In this document: piece by piece, positions 21,547 through 30,373 of the stretch
Numbering within the stretch: the first letter of the stretch is position 1
How the letters are laid out: each line of letters starts with the position of its first letter
Assembly: GCA_903898645.1 (NCBI GenBank)
Contig: CAIUGE010000025.1
Span: 1-47,287, forward strand
DNA from: Oligoflexia bacterium
Lineage (GTDB): Bacteria; Bdellovibrionota; UBA1018
DNA: 47,287 nt
Direction of reading: 5' to 3'
Program-made: the position numbers and the translations under genes
Notes under the pieces: model-generated
The model's input: only the letters and a program-made list of their open reading frames with translations
Databases searched by the model: none
What the model was told of the DNA's origin: nothing

Positions 21547-23643
21547 TTAGATTTTCTTCTCAGATAGAGGTAAAATCGCTTTTCTGGAGAGCCGGATCTT
21601 GCCATGCTTATCGACTTCTATCACCTTGACGTCAATTTCTTGACCTTCCTTAAGATAGTCGGCAACAAATTGCACACGCTCATGCGCAATTTCAGAAACA
21701 TGCAAAAGCCCTTCTTGTGTCCCAATCACTGAAACAAAAGCACCAAAATCAACGACTTTTTTTACAATGCCACGGTAGGTTGTACCTACTTCTACCTTCG
21801 CGACCAGCCCACGAATAATATCCATGGCTTTTTGCGCAGCTTCAGCATCAGCAGAACAAATATTCACCTTGCCATCATCGTTAATATCAATCTTACATCC
21901 AGTTTGCGCAATAATATCCTTGATAACTTTGCCGCCGCTGCCAATAACATCCCGAATCTTATCAATAGGCACCATGATACTTGTGATCTGAGGCGCAAAT
22001 GCAGAAAGCGCTTTCCGAGGCTCCGTAATCGCATGAGCCATCTGACCTAAAATATGAAGCCGACCATCACGCGCTTGAGCCAGTGCCCGGCGCATAATCG
22101 TCTCATCCACACCCTCAATCTTAATGTCCATCTGAATGCCGGTAATACCTTTTGCAGTTCCAGCTACCTTAAAATCCATATCCCCTAAATGATCTTCATC
22201 ACCTAAGATATCGGTCAAAATAGCAACCTTTTCCTGCTCCTTAATCAGCCCCATAGCAATCCCTGCTACAGGCTTGGTAAAAGGAACACCTGCATGCATC
22301 AATGCCATTGAAGCGCTACAGACAGAGCCCATCGAACTTGAGCCATTACTTTCCAACGTTTCACACACAATGCGTACGGTATAAGGAAAGGACTCATAGC
22401 TTGGCATCAATGCCTTAACCGAACGCTCGGCCAATGCCCCATGACCAATCTCACGACGAGACTGCCCACCCATACGACCTGTTTCCCCAACGCTAAAAGG
22501 TGGGAAATTATAGTGCAACATGAACTTGCGCATTGCTGATTGAAACATAGTATCGACAATCTGCTCATCGTCCGATGTCCCAAGCGTGACTGCTGCCAAA
22601 ACCTGTGTCTCACCACGCGTAAAAAGAGCACTCCCATGAGGGCGCGGAAGTATCCCGGCCTCAACCGTAATAGGTCGCACACTCACCATATCACGACCAT
22701 CAATACGCTTTTTATCATCTAAAATCATCGAACGCATGAGTTTGTACTGCAAACGATCACATGATGCATCCAGCTGGGAACCATCCATATCGGAAAGAGC
22801 TAACCGTACTTGCGCTATTGCATCAGCAATCCGCTCATGACGCACAATCTTGTCTTTTACATTGAGTGCATCACGTATAAGGCTCTCAGCATGCTGCGCA
22901 ACCTGAGCATCAAGTGCCGAGGTATCGCTCACTGACACTTCACGCTTCTTCTTGCCACAAAGAGCACGAAGCTGCTCAATACACGCAGTCACATTTTTAA
23001 TCTCTGCATGGGCACGCACAATAGCTTCTAAAGCATCAGCTTCCGAAATCTCACGCGCTCCACCTTCAACCATCATGACGGCATGTGCTGTACCTGCAAC
23101 GAAAATCTCAAGATCTGTTTCACCTGACTCAATTTGCTTCCAAGTAGGGTTGATCACCCACGCACCACCGACACGCCCCATGCGGCATGCAGCTGTTGGC
23201 CCCGCAAATGGAACATCTGAAATCGAAAGCGCTGCCGATGCACCAGCTGCTGCTGCAACATCCACATCCGCTTCAGGATCAACAGAAAGAACTGTCACAA
23301 CCAATTGTGTCTCGTAATAATATCCCTCTGGAAACAAAGGGCGAATTGGTCGATCAATTTGTCGCGCCGAAAGTGTTGCTTCCTGCGTTGGTCTGCCTTC
23401 TCGCTTATGAAAGCTACCAGGAATTTTGCCTGCCGCATAAAAGCGTTCAGCAAACTCAACAGTCAAAGGGAAAAAATCAATCCCAGCCTTGGGCGTTTGA
23501 CTGGAGCACACTGTCACGAGAACGCGTGTGTCGCCATAACTCACCATCACTGAGCCATGAGCCTGCTTCGCAAGCTTGCCAGTCTCAATAGTGAGCGATT
23601 TTCCGCCAATTTCACACGAGACACTATGCATTGTTTTTTGCAT
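21547..23643 (-). CDS. pnp: Polyribonucleotide nucleotidyltransferase (PNPase)
   Basis: Degrades RNA 3' to 5' using phosphate; a trimeric core of the RNA degradosome. About 698 residues. Domains in order: RNase PH-like 1 (VMVSYGDTRVLVTV), a helical linker, catalytic RNase PH-like 2 (FTRGETQVLAAVTLG, FPPFSVGETGRMGGQSRREI, DILGDEDHLGDMDFKVAGT), KH (IRDVIGSGGKVIKDI) and C-terminal S1 (GAFVSVIGTQEGLLHVSE). All expected parts are complete. ATG 23643 follows AAAGG and lies just after the rpsO stop; GTG 23649 and ATG 23631 are alternatives. rpsO-pnp linkage is widespread and usually autoregulated. Confidence 0.97.
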   Translation of the reverse strand: MQKTMHSVSCEIGGKSLTIETGKLAKQAHGSVMVSYGDTRVLVTVCSSQTPKAGIDFFPLTVEFAERFYAAGKIPGSFHKREGRPTQEATLSARQIDRPIRPLFPEGYYYETQLVVTVLSVDPEADVDVAAAAGASAALSISDVPFAGPTAACRMGRVGGAWVINPTWKQIESGETDLEIFVAGTAHAVMMVEGGAREISEADALEAIVRAHAEIKNVTACIEQLRALCGKKKREVSVSDTSALDAQVAQHAESLIRDALNVKDKIVRHERIADAIAQVRLALSDMDGSQLDASCDRLQYKLMRSMILDDKKRIDGRDMVSVRPITVEAGILPRPHGSALFTRGETQVLAAVTLGTSDDEQIVDTMFQSAMRKFMLHYNFPPFSVGETGRMGGQSRREIGHGALAERSVKALMPSYESFPYTVRIVCETLESNGSSSMGSVCSASMALMHAGVPFTKPVAGIAMGLIKEQEKVAILTDILGDEDHLGDMDFKVAGTAKGITGIQMDIKIEGVDETIMRRALAQARDGRLHILGQMAHAITEPRKALSAFAPQITSIMVPIDKIRDVIGSGGKVIKDIIAQTGCKIDINDDGKVNICSADAEAAQKAMDIIRGLVAKVEVGTTYRGIVKKVVDFGAFVSVIGTQEGLLHVSEIAHERVQFVADYLKEGQEIDVKVIEVDKHGKIRLSRKAILPLSEKKI

Positions 23644-23651
23644 ATTCACCT

Positions 23652-23927
23652 TTACTTGCGGAGCTCAAGTGCTTGAAGCACATTCTGATAACGACCTAGA
23701 CTCGAACGCTTTAAGTACGTCAATAACCGACGACGTTGACCTACCATCTTCAAAAGACCACGACGCGACTGATGGTCCTTGGCGTTTGTCTGAAAATGGA
23801 CATTGAGTGCATTAATGTGCGCTGTCAAAAGCGCGATCTGTGCCTCAGATGAACCTGTATCTTTTGCTGATCCAAATTTTTCAATAATGGAAGCTTTTTC
23901 TTCCCGAATGCGCGTCTGTACTGCCAT
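23652..23927 (-). CDS. rpsO: 30S ribosomal protein S15
   Basis: 91 residues with the S15 core: [20 protein letters not shown] (contacts with 16S helix 22) and [21 protein letters not shown] ribosome site GAAGGAAGAG lies before ATG. The 69-base spacer from rpoH contains an AGCCC...GGGCT stem followed after a gap by seven T, possibly a partial terminator or leader structure. It precedes pnp by a few bases. Confidence 0.97.
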   Translation of the reverse strand: MAVQTRIREEKASIIEKFGSAKDTGSSEAQIALLTAHINALNVHFQTNAKDHQSRRGLLKMVGQRRRLLTYLKRSSLGRYQNVLQALELRK

Positions 23928-23996
23928 ATACTCTTCCTTCTTTAAATCGTAAAAAAACTATACCTACCATGCAGCCCCATCGCTGTAAAGGGCTTT

Positions 23997-24941
23997 CTAT
24001 TCCAACGATCGCCCGAGAAACTGCCGCAACTTACTGATCACCTTTGCCTCAATCTGACGTACACGTTCACGTGTCATACCATAAAAATCAGCAACTTCTT
24101 GGAGTGTTTTTGGTTCTTCAGCCAAAAGCCTTTGAGACAGAACTTTTTGCTCCTTTTCATTAAGACTCACTTCAAATCTTGGTAACTCAGATTTGACCAA
24201 ACTGAGCAATTCTTGGCGTGCCAGCTGATCATCAATGCGCTCATGCGGGTCTTCTAAAAACTCACTATAGCTCGTTTGACGACCACCCTGATCACCAAGC
24301 CCCGATACAGGCGCATCTAAGGACATTTCAGCACCTTTTGCTGAAAGTCGCTGCTCCATCTCAATAACATCCCGTTCACGGACATTCAGCTTTTCAGCAA
24401 GCAGCTTGGGACCAACAACAAGACCTTGGGCCTCAAGCTTTTGCTTCTCACGCATGAGGTGATAAAAGAGCTTCTTTTGAGCTTGCGTTGTCCCCACCTT
24501 GATAAGACGAAAATTATCAAGCAGGTACTTGAGGATATAGGAACGAATCCACCACGATGCATAGTACCCAAGCCGCGCACCACGCGTTGGATCAAATTTT
24601 GACACGGCCTTCATCAGACCAACATTGCCTTCTTGAATCAGATCAAGCACGTTAGTATAGACGTGCCTGTACTCAAAGGCCACTTTCACAACAAGTCTAA
24701 GATTAGAAGACACGAGCTTCTTAGCGACATCCAGATCACCTGTATCACGAAGCAAGATAGCAAGCCGTGTCTCCTCTTCGGCGCTCAGCAATGGGTAGCA
24801 AGCAACCTCTTTCATGTAGCGCCGCAACGGATCGTAAGTAGAGACCTCCCCAGGAAGCTCAACTAATACTACTTCAGGTGGCTCTACCAGATCCTCCTCG
24901 AGGAGTTCCTGAAGCTCTGGATCCTGTTCATCTATCGTCAC
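23997..24941 (-). CDS. rpoH: RpoH-like sigma-70 family factor (sigma-32 type)
   Basis: 314 residues. Region 1.2 (YDPLRRYMKEVACYPLLSAE), region 2 (NLRLVVKVAFEYR, LDLIQEGNVGLMKAVSKFDP, ASWWIRSYILKYLLDN) and region 4 (LQEVADFYGMTRERVRQIEA) are intact. The RLIKVGTTQAQKKLFYHL stretch after region 2.4 is the RpoH box region. It lacks the long region 1.1 of primary sigma factors and has a short acidic N-terminus instead. The start is GTG 24941 after CAGG. Sequence style is closest to delta-type RpoH proteins as I recall them. It follows two envelope-protein genes and precedes rpsO, so it may govern an envelope or heat response. Calling it rpoH is likely but not certain among alternative sigmas. Confidence 0.85.
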   Translation of the reverse strand: MTIDEQDPELQELLEEDLVEPPEVVLVELPGEVSTYDPLRRYMKEVACYPLLSAEEETRLAILLRDTGDLDVAKKLVSSNLRLVVKVAFEYRHVYTNVLDLIQEGNVGLMKAVSKFDPTRGARLGYYASWWIRSYILKYLLDNFRLIKVGTTQAQKKLFYHLMREKQKLEAQGLVVGPKLLAEKLNVRERDVIEMEQRLSAKGAEMSLDAPVSGLGDQGGRQTSYSEFLEDPHERIDDQLARQELLSLVKSELPRFEVSLNEKEQKVLSQRLLAEEPKTLQEVADFYGMTRERVRQIEAKVISKLRQFLGRSLE

Positions 24942-24979
24942 ATCTACCTGCTAGCTCACTTTGAACAGGAGTGCAACTT

Positions 24980-25681
24980 TTATGATTTTCGTCTTTTTTG
25001 CCAAATCACAAACGCAAGAACAGCACCGCCCGCAATAAGATACAGCACTGTATCATCATCTTTTTTCTTAGGCGCCGCCTTTGCCACTTCTGTTTCTGGG
25101 ATCTGCGGACCACCAAAGACTGCCTCCGAGGTAATAGATGCTGGGATCTGCGTATTTTGAAACAAGGTACCTTGCGCAGGCGCTACGTTAATACCGCCTG
25201 TTTTACGAAAAACACGCAAGGTCTTGACCATATTCTCAAAATCTTCCAAATAAGCTTGGTACTTGGCCTTATTGATTGAATAGGTAATAAGTACCCCAAT
25301 ATCTTGCTTCACTGTCGCCAAGTACCGCGTATAAAATCCTGGAAGCTCTGATTCAAGATGCAGCGAGTCAACCCACGACTGACCATTAAGCATAACTGAT
25401 TTTGCATATTTTGGATCTGACTTCACTGGCTTACCCTGAACACTTTGATAGATCTTAGCGCTCTTCAAATAAGAAAGGTACTGATCCAAACTATCCTGCT
25501 CACCTTTAATCTTTGCTGCAAGGACAATGATGGCATCCTTTTTCTTTGCGTCCTCTGAGCTCTGACACACCCACTCAGCACCCTCAAGCCGGCACTGCCA
25601 CTGAGGAGGAAGCTCAAATTCTGTAAATTGATTCGCAAATTTCGCACCGTAACAAATGCTAAGTGTCAACACATACCACAT
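24980..25681 (-). CDS. Exported protein with C-terminal membrane anchor
   Basis: 233 residues, unrecognised. The first ~14 residues (MWYVLTLSICYGA) act as a short signal peptide. The soluble part begins FELPPQWQCRLEGAEWVCQS, with two Cys close together that could pair, and continues as a mixed fold (DSLDQYLSYLKSAKIYQS; LPGFYTRYLATVKQDIGVLI). A charged linker (KKKDDD) leads to one membrane helix (VLYLIAGGAVLAFVIWQ) and a basic tail KRRKS, which puts the main body outside the cytosol, anchored in the inner membrane. A run of five G gives the ribosome site. It is 8 bases after the barrel gene, so they probably work together. Confidence 0.72.
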   Translation of the reverse strand: MWYVLTLSICYGAKFANQFTEFELPPQWQCRLEGAEWVCQSSEDAKKKDAIIVLAAKIKGEQDSLDQYLSYLKSAKIYQSVQGKPVKSDPKYAKSVMLNGQSWVDSLHLESELPGFYTRYLATVKQDIGVLITYSINKAKYQAYLEDFENMVKTLRVFRKTGGINVAPAQGTLFQNTQIPASITSEAVFGGPQIPETEVAKAAPKKKDDDTVLYLIAGGAVLAFVIWQKRRKS

Positions 25682-25689
25682 ACATCCCC

Positions 25690-26838
25690 CTACTGCTTAG
25701 ACTGCTTCCGGCGCGCCACAAAACCCTCTTCTATGGCAACTTCACGGTAATACTCGATGATCTCCAAGGCACTTTCATCGCCATGTACCCAGCTCACCTT
25801 CGCCTCAGCGATAGATTCACTCGTACCTGGTACAAAAAAATCAAAAACCTGCCCTACCTCAATTCCATTCTGACTGCCCTTATCGATTTTGACAAGATTC
25901 AAGCGATCATGAGCCGATACAACAAGCGCTTGAAAAAAAGGTGCCTCAAATTCTTGCATACCTGACCAAACAGATACGTCTTTTTGCCTTACGCCTAATG
26001 TCCACTGCAGAGTAAGAAGCGCAGATGCGAGCGCTGGCGCACGTATCCCAAAGACACTCAGCTGAAAATCTGCTCGCAGCATAAGGGCAGACGACAGCAC
26101 ATGCCCAAGCTGTCCACCAACGAGCAAAATCGATGGCGAATATGATTGAGTTAGCGCACTCACGCCATCTATCTGCACAGAGGACGCCATAGCGTTACTC
26201 CCCCGCAAGACAACATTCCCAAAAATCCCAAATTTCTTGGGATACATACCTAATTTGAATAACCAAGGCATTAGGGGAGTATAGCCCGCTGTACGGTAGG
26301 TACTCGCAAATCCAAGTTGCATCTGGAGGCTATACTCTTCCAGCTGCGACAGTTCAAAATCTGCAAACATACCAACACTTGTATCTATACTCTGGGAACC
26401 AAGCGCAGGCAAACTATGAGACACATAGCTACGATTATCATAGCAAGGCACATCTACCTGAAGTTGCGCATAGAGTGCACGCATAGGCCCATAGTCCTTC
26501 ATAAGAACAAAGGTGGTACCACCGCTTTGATCCCCTAAACCATAGGACAAACCACTGGGCACTACAGCTCGCTGCTCCAGGATCCGCCAGTTGCCACGGA
26601 GGAAAAAACTCGCTCGATCTGCAATGCCATGCATAAATGTCAATTGACCGTCTGCCTGCATTGCATCAACATTGGCATGGACCGTCGTATCTGCTGCATA
26701 CTGTGCACGCACATCGACCAGACTGCCCGAAAAGCCAAACACTGTCTCATGTGGGCGTGCGTACAAAAGGTCCCATGGCTGAACAATGGGATTCGCAAAA
26801 GCAACAAGATAGCCAAAAAAGATCCACCACATTCGCAT
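25690..26838 (-). CDS. Predicted outer-membrane beta-barrel protein with C-terminal SH3-like domain
   Basis: About 382 residues. Signal peptide: MRMWWIFFGYLVAFA. The body (residues ~20-290) is a series of amphipathic strands rich in Gly and aromatics (VFGFSGSLVDVRAQYA, ASFFLRGNWRIL, YSLQMQLGFASTYRTAGY, MLRADFQLSVFGI), the look of an outer-membrane barrel. The C-terminal ~90 residues (VKIDKGSQNGIEVGQVFDFF ... AKVSWVHGDESALEII) resemble the SH3-like domain at the end of FlgT and related envelope proteins. The start is one of two close ATGs (26838, 26832); ATG 26862 would add 8 residues. First gene of the unit containing the anchored protein and rpoH. Function unknown. Confidence 0.68.
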   Translation of the reverse strand: MRMWWIFFGYLVAFANPIVQPWDLLYARPHETVFGFSGSLVDVRAQYAADTTVHANVDAMQADGQLTFMHGIADRASFFLRGNWRILEQRAVVPSGLSYGLGDQSGGTTFVLMKDYGPMRALYAQLQVDVPCYDNRSYVSHSLPALGSQSIDTSVGMFADFELSQLEEYSLQMQLGFASTYRTAGYTPLMPWLFKLGMYPKKFGIFGNVVLRGSNAMASSVQIDGVSALTQSYSPSILLVGGQLGHVLSSALMLRADFQLSVFGIRAPALASALLTLQWTLGVRQKDVSVWSGMQEFEAPFFQALVVSAHDRLNLVKIDKGSQNGIEVGQVFDFFVPGTSESIAEAKVSWVHGDESALEIIEYYREVAIEEGFVARRKQSKQ

Positions 26839-26898
26839 CAGCTTGACACATATTGGTAGCATTTGCCAAAAAGATCCAAGCAGCCTAAGATGTGGCCA

Positions 26899-27468
26899 AT
26901 GCGTTTTATTGTTTTCGAAGGCTGTGAAGGAGCAGGGAAGTCAACACTGATAGAGGCTCTCGCCAAAATCTTGCCAAATGCTCTAAAAACCCGTGAACCA
27001 GGCGGATCCCCGGTCAGCGAACAGCTCCGGGCGATCCTTATCGAGCAGCACCTATCGCCCATAACCGAACTCTTCTTAATGCAAGCTGCACGCGCCGAAC
27101 ATATGGCGCACACCATCCTGCCTGCCCTTGCAGCTGGACGCATAGTCCTTTGTGATCGGTTTACTGAATCCACTATTGCCTACCAAGGTCACGCCAGAGG
27201 CATTGATCTTGAGCTCATTACCCTCACCAATAGAGCAGCGTCAGAGAATCGCTCTCCAGATCTGACTATCTACCTCGCAATTGACCCAGCTCAGGGACTA
27301 GCGCGCGCCCGCAACCCAAACCGTTTTGAACAAGAAGGGATCCTTTTTGCGAAAAAAGTCCATGATGGCTATATGCATGCCCATGCTTGTGCCGATCACC
27401 CCTGGCTCATCCTTGATGGCACAGCACCGATTGAGATCAATCAAAAACGAGTGTTGGATCTTTTGTGA
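26899..27468 (+). CDS. tmk: Thymidylate kinase
   Basis: Phosphorylates dTMP to dTDP. About 189 residues, slightly short. P-loop FEGCEGAGKST is at the N-terminus. TREPGGSPVSEQLR is the dTMP-binding DRX-like region, and DRFTESTIAYQGHARGI holds the DR(Y/F)xxSxxAYQ motif. The C-terminal lid is short. I chose ATG 26899 (MRFIVFEGCEGAGKS); ATG 26890 and TTG 26863 are in frame. It is the first gene of the long plus-strand operon, with holB starting inside its stop codon. Confidence 0.95.
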   Translation: MRFIVFEGCEGAGKSTLIEALAKILPNALKTREPGGSPVSEQLRAILIEQHLSPITELFLMQAARAEHMAHTILPALAAGRIVLCDRFTESTIAYQGHARGIDLELITLTNRAASENRSPDLTIYLAIDPAQGLARARNPNRFEQEGILFAKKVHDGYMHAHACADHPWLILDGTAPIEINQKRVLDLL

Positions 27469-28274
27469 AAGAACGCCTACTTACTCATCACATACACACT
27501 TTGCAACCCTATCGCACAAGCTGGCGCTCCCAACCACCGGGTGCACTCCTCATACTAGGTAGCGAGGCATTAGGATCACATCTTGTTATGGCGCTCCTAA
27601 CGCAAGATTTTCTCTGTGATACAAAAGATTCCTGCAACCAATGCCCATCATGCATGGCCTTGAAAGAAAATAGACACTTTTCAGCAACATGGATGTATGA
27701 CGTCAAAATAGACGCCATTCGAGAACTTTTAGCATCTCGCAGCATCTCCCGTGTCCAGCATCGATGCGTTATCCTACCTGATATTGACACTATGAGCCTT
27801 GGCGCAGCCAATGCCCTTCTTAAAATTCTTGAAGAACCCCCCCCTGCATGGACATTCATCCTGTCCTCTATGCATGGCGATAAAATTCCAGCCACGATTC
27901 GCTCCCGGTGCCAGAAGCTGCATCTCAAACCCTTGTGTCTACCAGGAGAGACTTTTCTTGCGCCTCTGGCCTCAAGTCATCCATTGACGTATAAAAAGCT
28001 GACACAAACTGATGCAAGCCGTATACTGGTAGACGCACTCTTAGGAAAAGAAAAAATAGCTGCACTCACAGACTGGGCAACCAAGGAGTTTGAAGACTTT
28101 ATGATCCTACTTGAACACCTCACGCATGCAGGTCTTTTAGGCACTGCACCCATTACGCGTTCCCAGCATTTTTGGCTCCATATGACTGATATTTTGCATG
28201 ATGCTCGAAGTGACTCCAATTGCAATCGGAAGATCCTTATCCAACACCTTTTTTGGGAGCTCATGCGTGCTTAA
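27465..28274 (+). CDS. holB: DNA polymerase III delta-prime subunit
   Basis: Clamp-loader wrench subunit, 269 residues. The usual Walker A is absent (GALLILGSEALGSHL), as in other delta-prime proteins that do not bind ATP. The zinc module reads CDTKDSCNQCPSC. IDTMSLGAANALLKILEEPP and SS...IPATIRSRCQ (sensor 1 and SRC motif) are typical. It starts GTG 27465, with GTGA overlapping the tmk stop. The tmk-holB pair is common in bacteria. The C-terminal third is poorly conserved. The end overlaps the first MCE ATPase by 8 bases. Confidence 0.93.
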   Translation: MKERLLTHHIHTLQPYRTSWRSQPPGALLILGSEALGSHLVMALLTQDFLCDTKDSCNQCPSCMALKENRHFSATWMYDVKIDAIRELLASRSISRVQHRCVILPDIDTMSLGAANALLKILEEPPPAWTFILSSMHGDKIPATIRSRCQKLHLKPLCLPGETFLAPLASSHPLTYKKLTQTDASRILVDALLGKEKIAALTDWATKEFEDFMILLEHLTHAGLLGTAPITRSQHFWLHMTDILHDARSDSNCNRKILIQHLFWELMRA

Positions 28275-28926
28275 AGTAGATGGATTGTCCTATAAAAAAC
28301 TTTTTCAAAACATATCATTCAACTTACCTCAAGGTACCCATGCAAGCCTCATCGGGCCATCAGGCTCAGGCAAAAGTACTCTTTTACGCATTATTGCAGG
28401 ACTCCTCCCGCCAACACAGGGATCAATGATTCATGCGTCAAACAACATTGGGATGCTCTTTCAAAGAAATGCTCTTTTTGATTCGCTGACAGTTGAAGAA
28501 AACCTCCTCTTCCCCCTACGAGAAAGATGTAGGATGGTTGGACAAAAAGCGCGCGCCAAGGCATCAGCGGCTCTAGAGGCGGTCGATCTTGCTGGCACAG
28601 AAGAAAACTACCCTTATGAGCTGTCAGGCGGTATGCAAAAAAGACTCAGCATCGCAAGAGCCCTCATCGTGCATCCCGACCTCTTACTCGCCGATGAGCC
28701 AACAGCTGGCCTTGACCCCATTACCTCAGACACCATTGGCTGCCTCCTTGATAGACTTGTCTCCGAACACGGCACAACCCTCCTCACTGTTTCAAGTGAT
28801 ATGCAGCAAGCGCTCCGAGGCTCCTCTATCTTTTTCCTCGATCAAGGAACCTTTTTAAAAACAAACACGACAGAAATCTGCTCGCACCATGCACTCAAAT
28901 GCTTTTTTTATGGGCTTTCTTTATGA
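28267..28926 (+). CDS. MCE/Mla-type ABC transporter ATPase, subunit 1
   Basis: About 219 residues, MlaF family. Walker A GPSGSGKST, Q-loop MLFQRNALFD, signature LSGGMQKR, Walker B LLLADEPTAGLDP. The switch-His position reads TVSSD: His is replaced by Ser, so its own ATP site is likely weak. The ABC signature is canonical. I start it at GTG 28267 (VLKVDGLSYKKLFQ), 8 bases inside the end of holB; an upstream ATG at 28198 would add a non-ABC stretch. It ends in ATGA shared with subunit 2. It drives lipid transport between the two membranes together with the permeases below. Confidence 0.92.
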   Translation: MLKVDGLSYKKLFQNISFNLPQGTHASLIGPSGSGKSTLLRIIAGLLPPTQGSMIHASNNIGMLFQRNALFDSLTVEENLLFPLRERCRMVGQKARAKASAALEAVDLAGTEENYPYELSGGMQKRLSIARALIVHPDLLLADEPTAGLDPITSDTIGCLLDRLVSEHGTTLLTVSSDMQQALRGSSIFFLDQGTFLKTNTTEICSHHALKCFFYGLSL

Positions 28927-29633
28927 GTATTATTTTTTCTGGGATCTCAACAGCTTTTGGCACAAAACAGGTTTTAAAAGATATCAATTTTGAAGTTTCG
29001 ACGATGACATTTCTGCTCGGAAAAAGCGGCGCAGGCAAATCTGTCACCCTCAAACATATCATGGGTCAAATTCCTATCCAACAAGGCTCAATTACACTCG
29101 ACGGTTCAATTCTTTCACCGCAATCACGCAGCCTTTGCGGCATGGTCTTTCAGCAGCCAGCACTTTTCGACTCCATGAATATTTTTGACAACATCGCCTT
29201 TGGGCTCAAAACTGGCAATAAAAAGGAGCGTGTTTTAGAACTCCTCCATCATGTCGACCTTGATCCCAGCATCGTCACCAAGATGCCTCATGATCTCTCC
29301 TATGGCATGCAAAAACGTGTTTCTATTGCGCGTACCTTAGCACCAAATCCACGCTACCTCCTATTTGATGAACCGACGACAGGATTAGACCCGCTTGCAA
29401 CGCGTCTCATTTCAGACCTCATTATGCATGTCGCAAATACCTGCCATGTCACATGCCTTGTGGTCTCACACGATATTGGAAGTGCTCTTCGCATAGCAAA
29501 CCATATTCTCTTCTTGGATGACTGCCGTATCGTTGCCTCAGGTGATCCGAAAACAATTCAACTATCCACGAACCCACTTGTTCAGGCATTTCTTGGGAGG
29601 CACGCAGTATGCTCAGATTCATTCGTGAACTAG
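28923..29633 (+). CDS. MCE/Mla-type ABC transporter ATPase, subunit 2
   Basis: About 236 residues, MlaF family. Walker A GKSGAGKS, Q-loop MVFQQPALFD, Walker B YLLFDEPTTGLDP and an intact switch His (VVSHD). The signature reads LSYGMQKR, with Gly replaced by Tyr. This is the mirror of subunit 1: paired as a heterodimer, one composite site would be fully consensus (Walker A, B and His of subunit 2 with the signature of subunit 1) and the other degenerate. The start is ATG 28923, overlapping subunit 1 by four bases. The C-terminal ~25 residues (ASGDPKTIQLSTNPLVQAFL) are typical of MlaF-type ATPases. Confidence 0.93.
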   Translation: MSIIFSGISTAFGTKQVLKDINFEVSTMTFLLGKSGAGKSVTLKHIMGQIPIQQGSITLDGSILSPQSRSLCGMVFQQPALFDSMNIFDNIAFGLKTGNKKERVLELLHHVDLDPSIVTKMPHDLSYGMQKRVSIARTLAPNPRYLLFDEPTTGLDPLATRLISDLIMHVANTCHVTCLVVSHDIGSALRIANHILFLDDCRIVASGDPKTIQLSTNPLVQAFLGRHAVCSDSFVN

Positions 29634-30373
29634 GTGCTATCGTTTTATTTACAAAATCCATTTTGTACGCCCTCTGGATAGGCCCTGCAAGCATGTGGCA
29701 TGAAATTTTACATGAAACATCTCGCATTTTCTGGCGATCACTGCAAACGATTAGTTTTGCCGGTTTTTTTGTAGGCGCAATCCTCATACTGCAGTTTGAT
29801 ACTATCCTGGCACGCTATGATGCCCGCCTCTACTTAGGTGGCGTCTGCATGTCAACTATAATCCGCGATGTCGGTCCCTTAATCATTGCATTTCTCCTTG
29901 TAGGTAAGGTAGGGGCCTATACAGCAGCCGAACTGGGCACCATGCGCGTCACTGAACAGATTGATGCCCGCGAATGCCTAGGCGCCGAATCTTTCGTGAC
30001 CCTTCTGGCACCTCGCTGGATGAGCATCGTGCTTGCAAGTCTGACGTTACTTATAGCAGGACTCAGCATCAGTATTGGAGGTGCCTTTTTTCTTGCACTC
30101 ATCCATTCTAGCATTAACATGCATGAATTTCTCTTCTTAGTGCCTCGTTTTAATGGCTTCAGCACTTTAGGAAGTGGCCTTCTTAAGTCATTTATCTACG
30201 GCCTACTTGTTGCAACACTTGCATGTTTTTATGGTTTTTATGCAAAAAACGGAGCAGCAGGCGTTGGCCGCGCCGTCACGAAGGCGACAGTCGGAACACA
30301 TTTTTCGATTATTGTAGCCAATTACCTCACAGGCACACTTCTCACTGCCCTCGAACATCTTGGAGGCCCCTAA
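29609..30373 (+). CDS. MlaE-type permease, subunit 1
   Basis: 254 residues, MlaE/YrbE family. About five membrane segments. Family signatures seen: DVGPLIIAFLLVGKVGAYTAAELGTMRVTEQIDA (coupling region) and FYGFYAKNGAAGVGRAVT near the C-terminus. It starts inside ATPase 2 (25-base overlap) with GGGAGG as ribosome site. The paired second permease follows directly, so the membrane core is probably a heterodimer. Confidence 0.92.
   Translation: MLRFIRELGAIVLFTKSILYALWIGPASMWHEILHETSRIFWRSLQTISFAGFFVGAILILQFDTILARYDARLYLGGVCMSTIIRDVGPLIIAFLLVGKVGAYTAAELGTMRVTEQIDARECLGAESFVTLLAPRWMSIVLASLTLLIAGLSISIGGAFFLALIHSSINMHEFLFLVPRFNGFSTLGSGLLKSFIYGLLVATLACFYGFYAKNGAAGVGRAVTKATVGTHFSIIVANYLTGTLLTALEHLGGP

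Noticed and set aside
27465-28274. Missing Walker A in holB as a loss-of-function sign
   Set aside because: Many bacterial delta-prime subunits have lost ATP binding; this is normal for the family.
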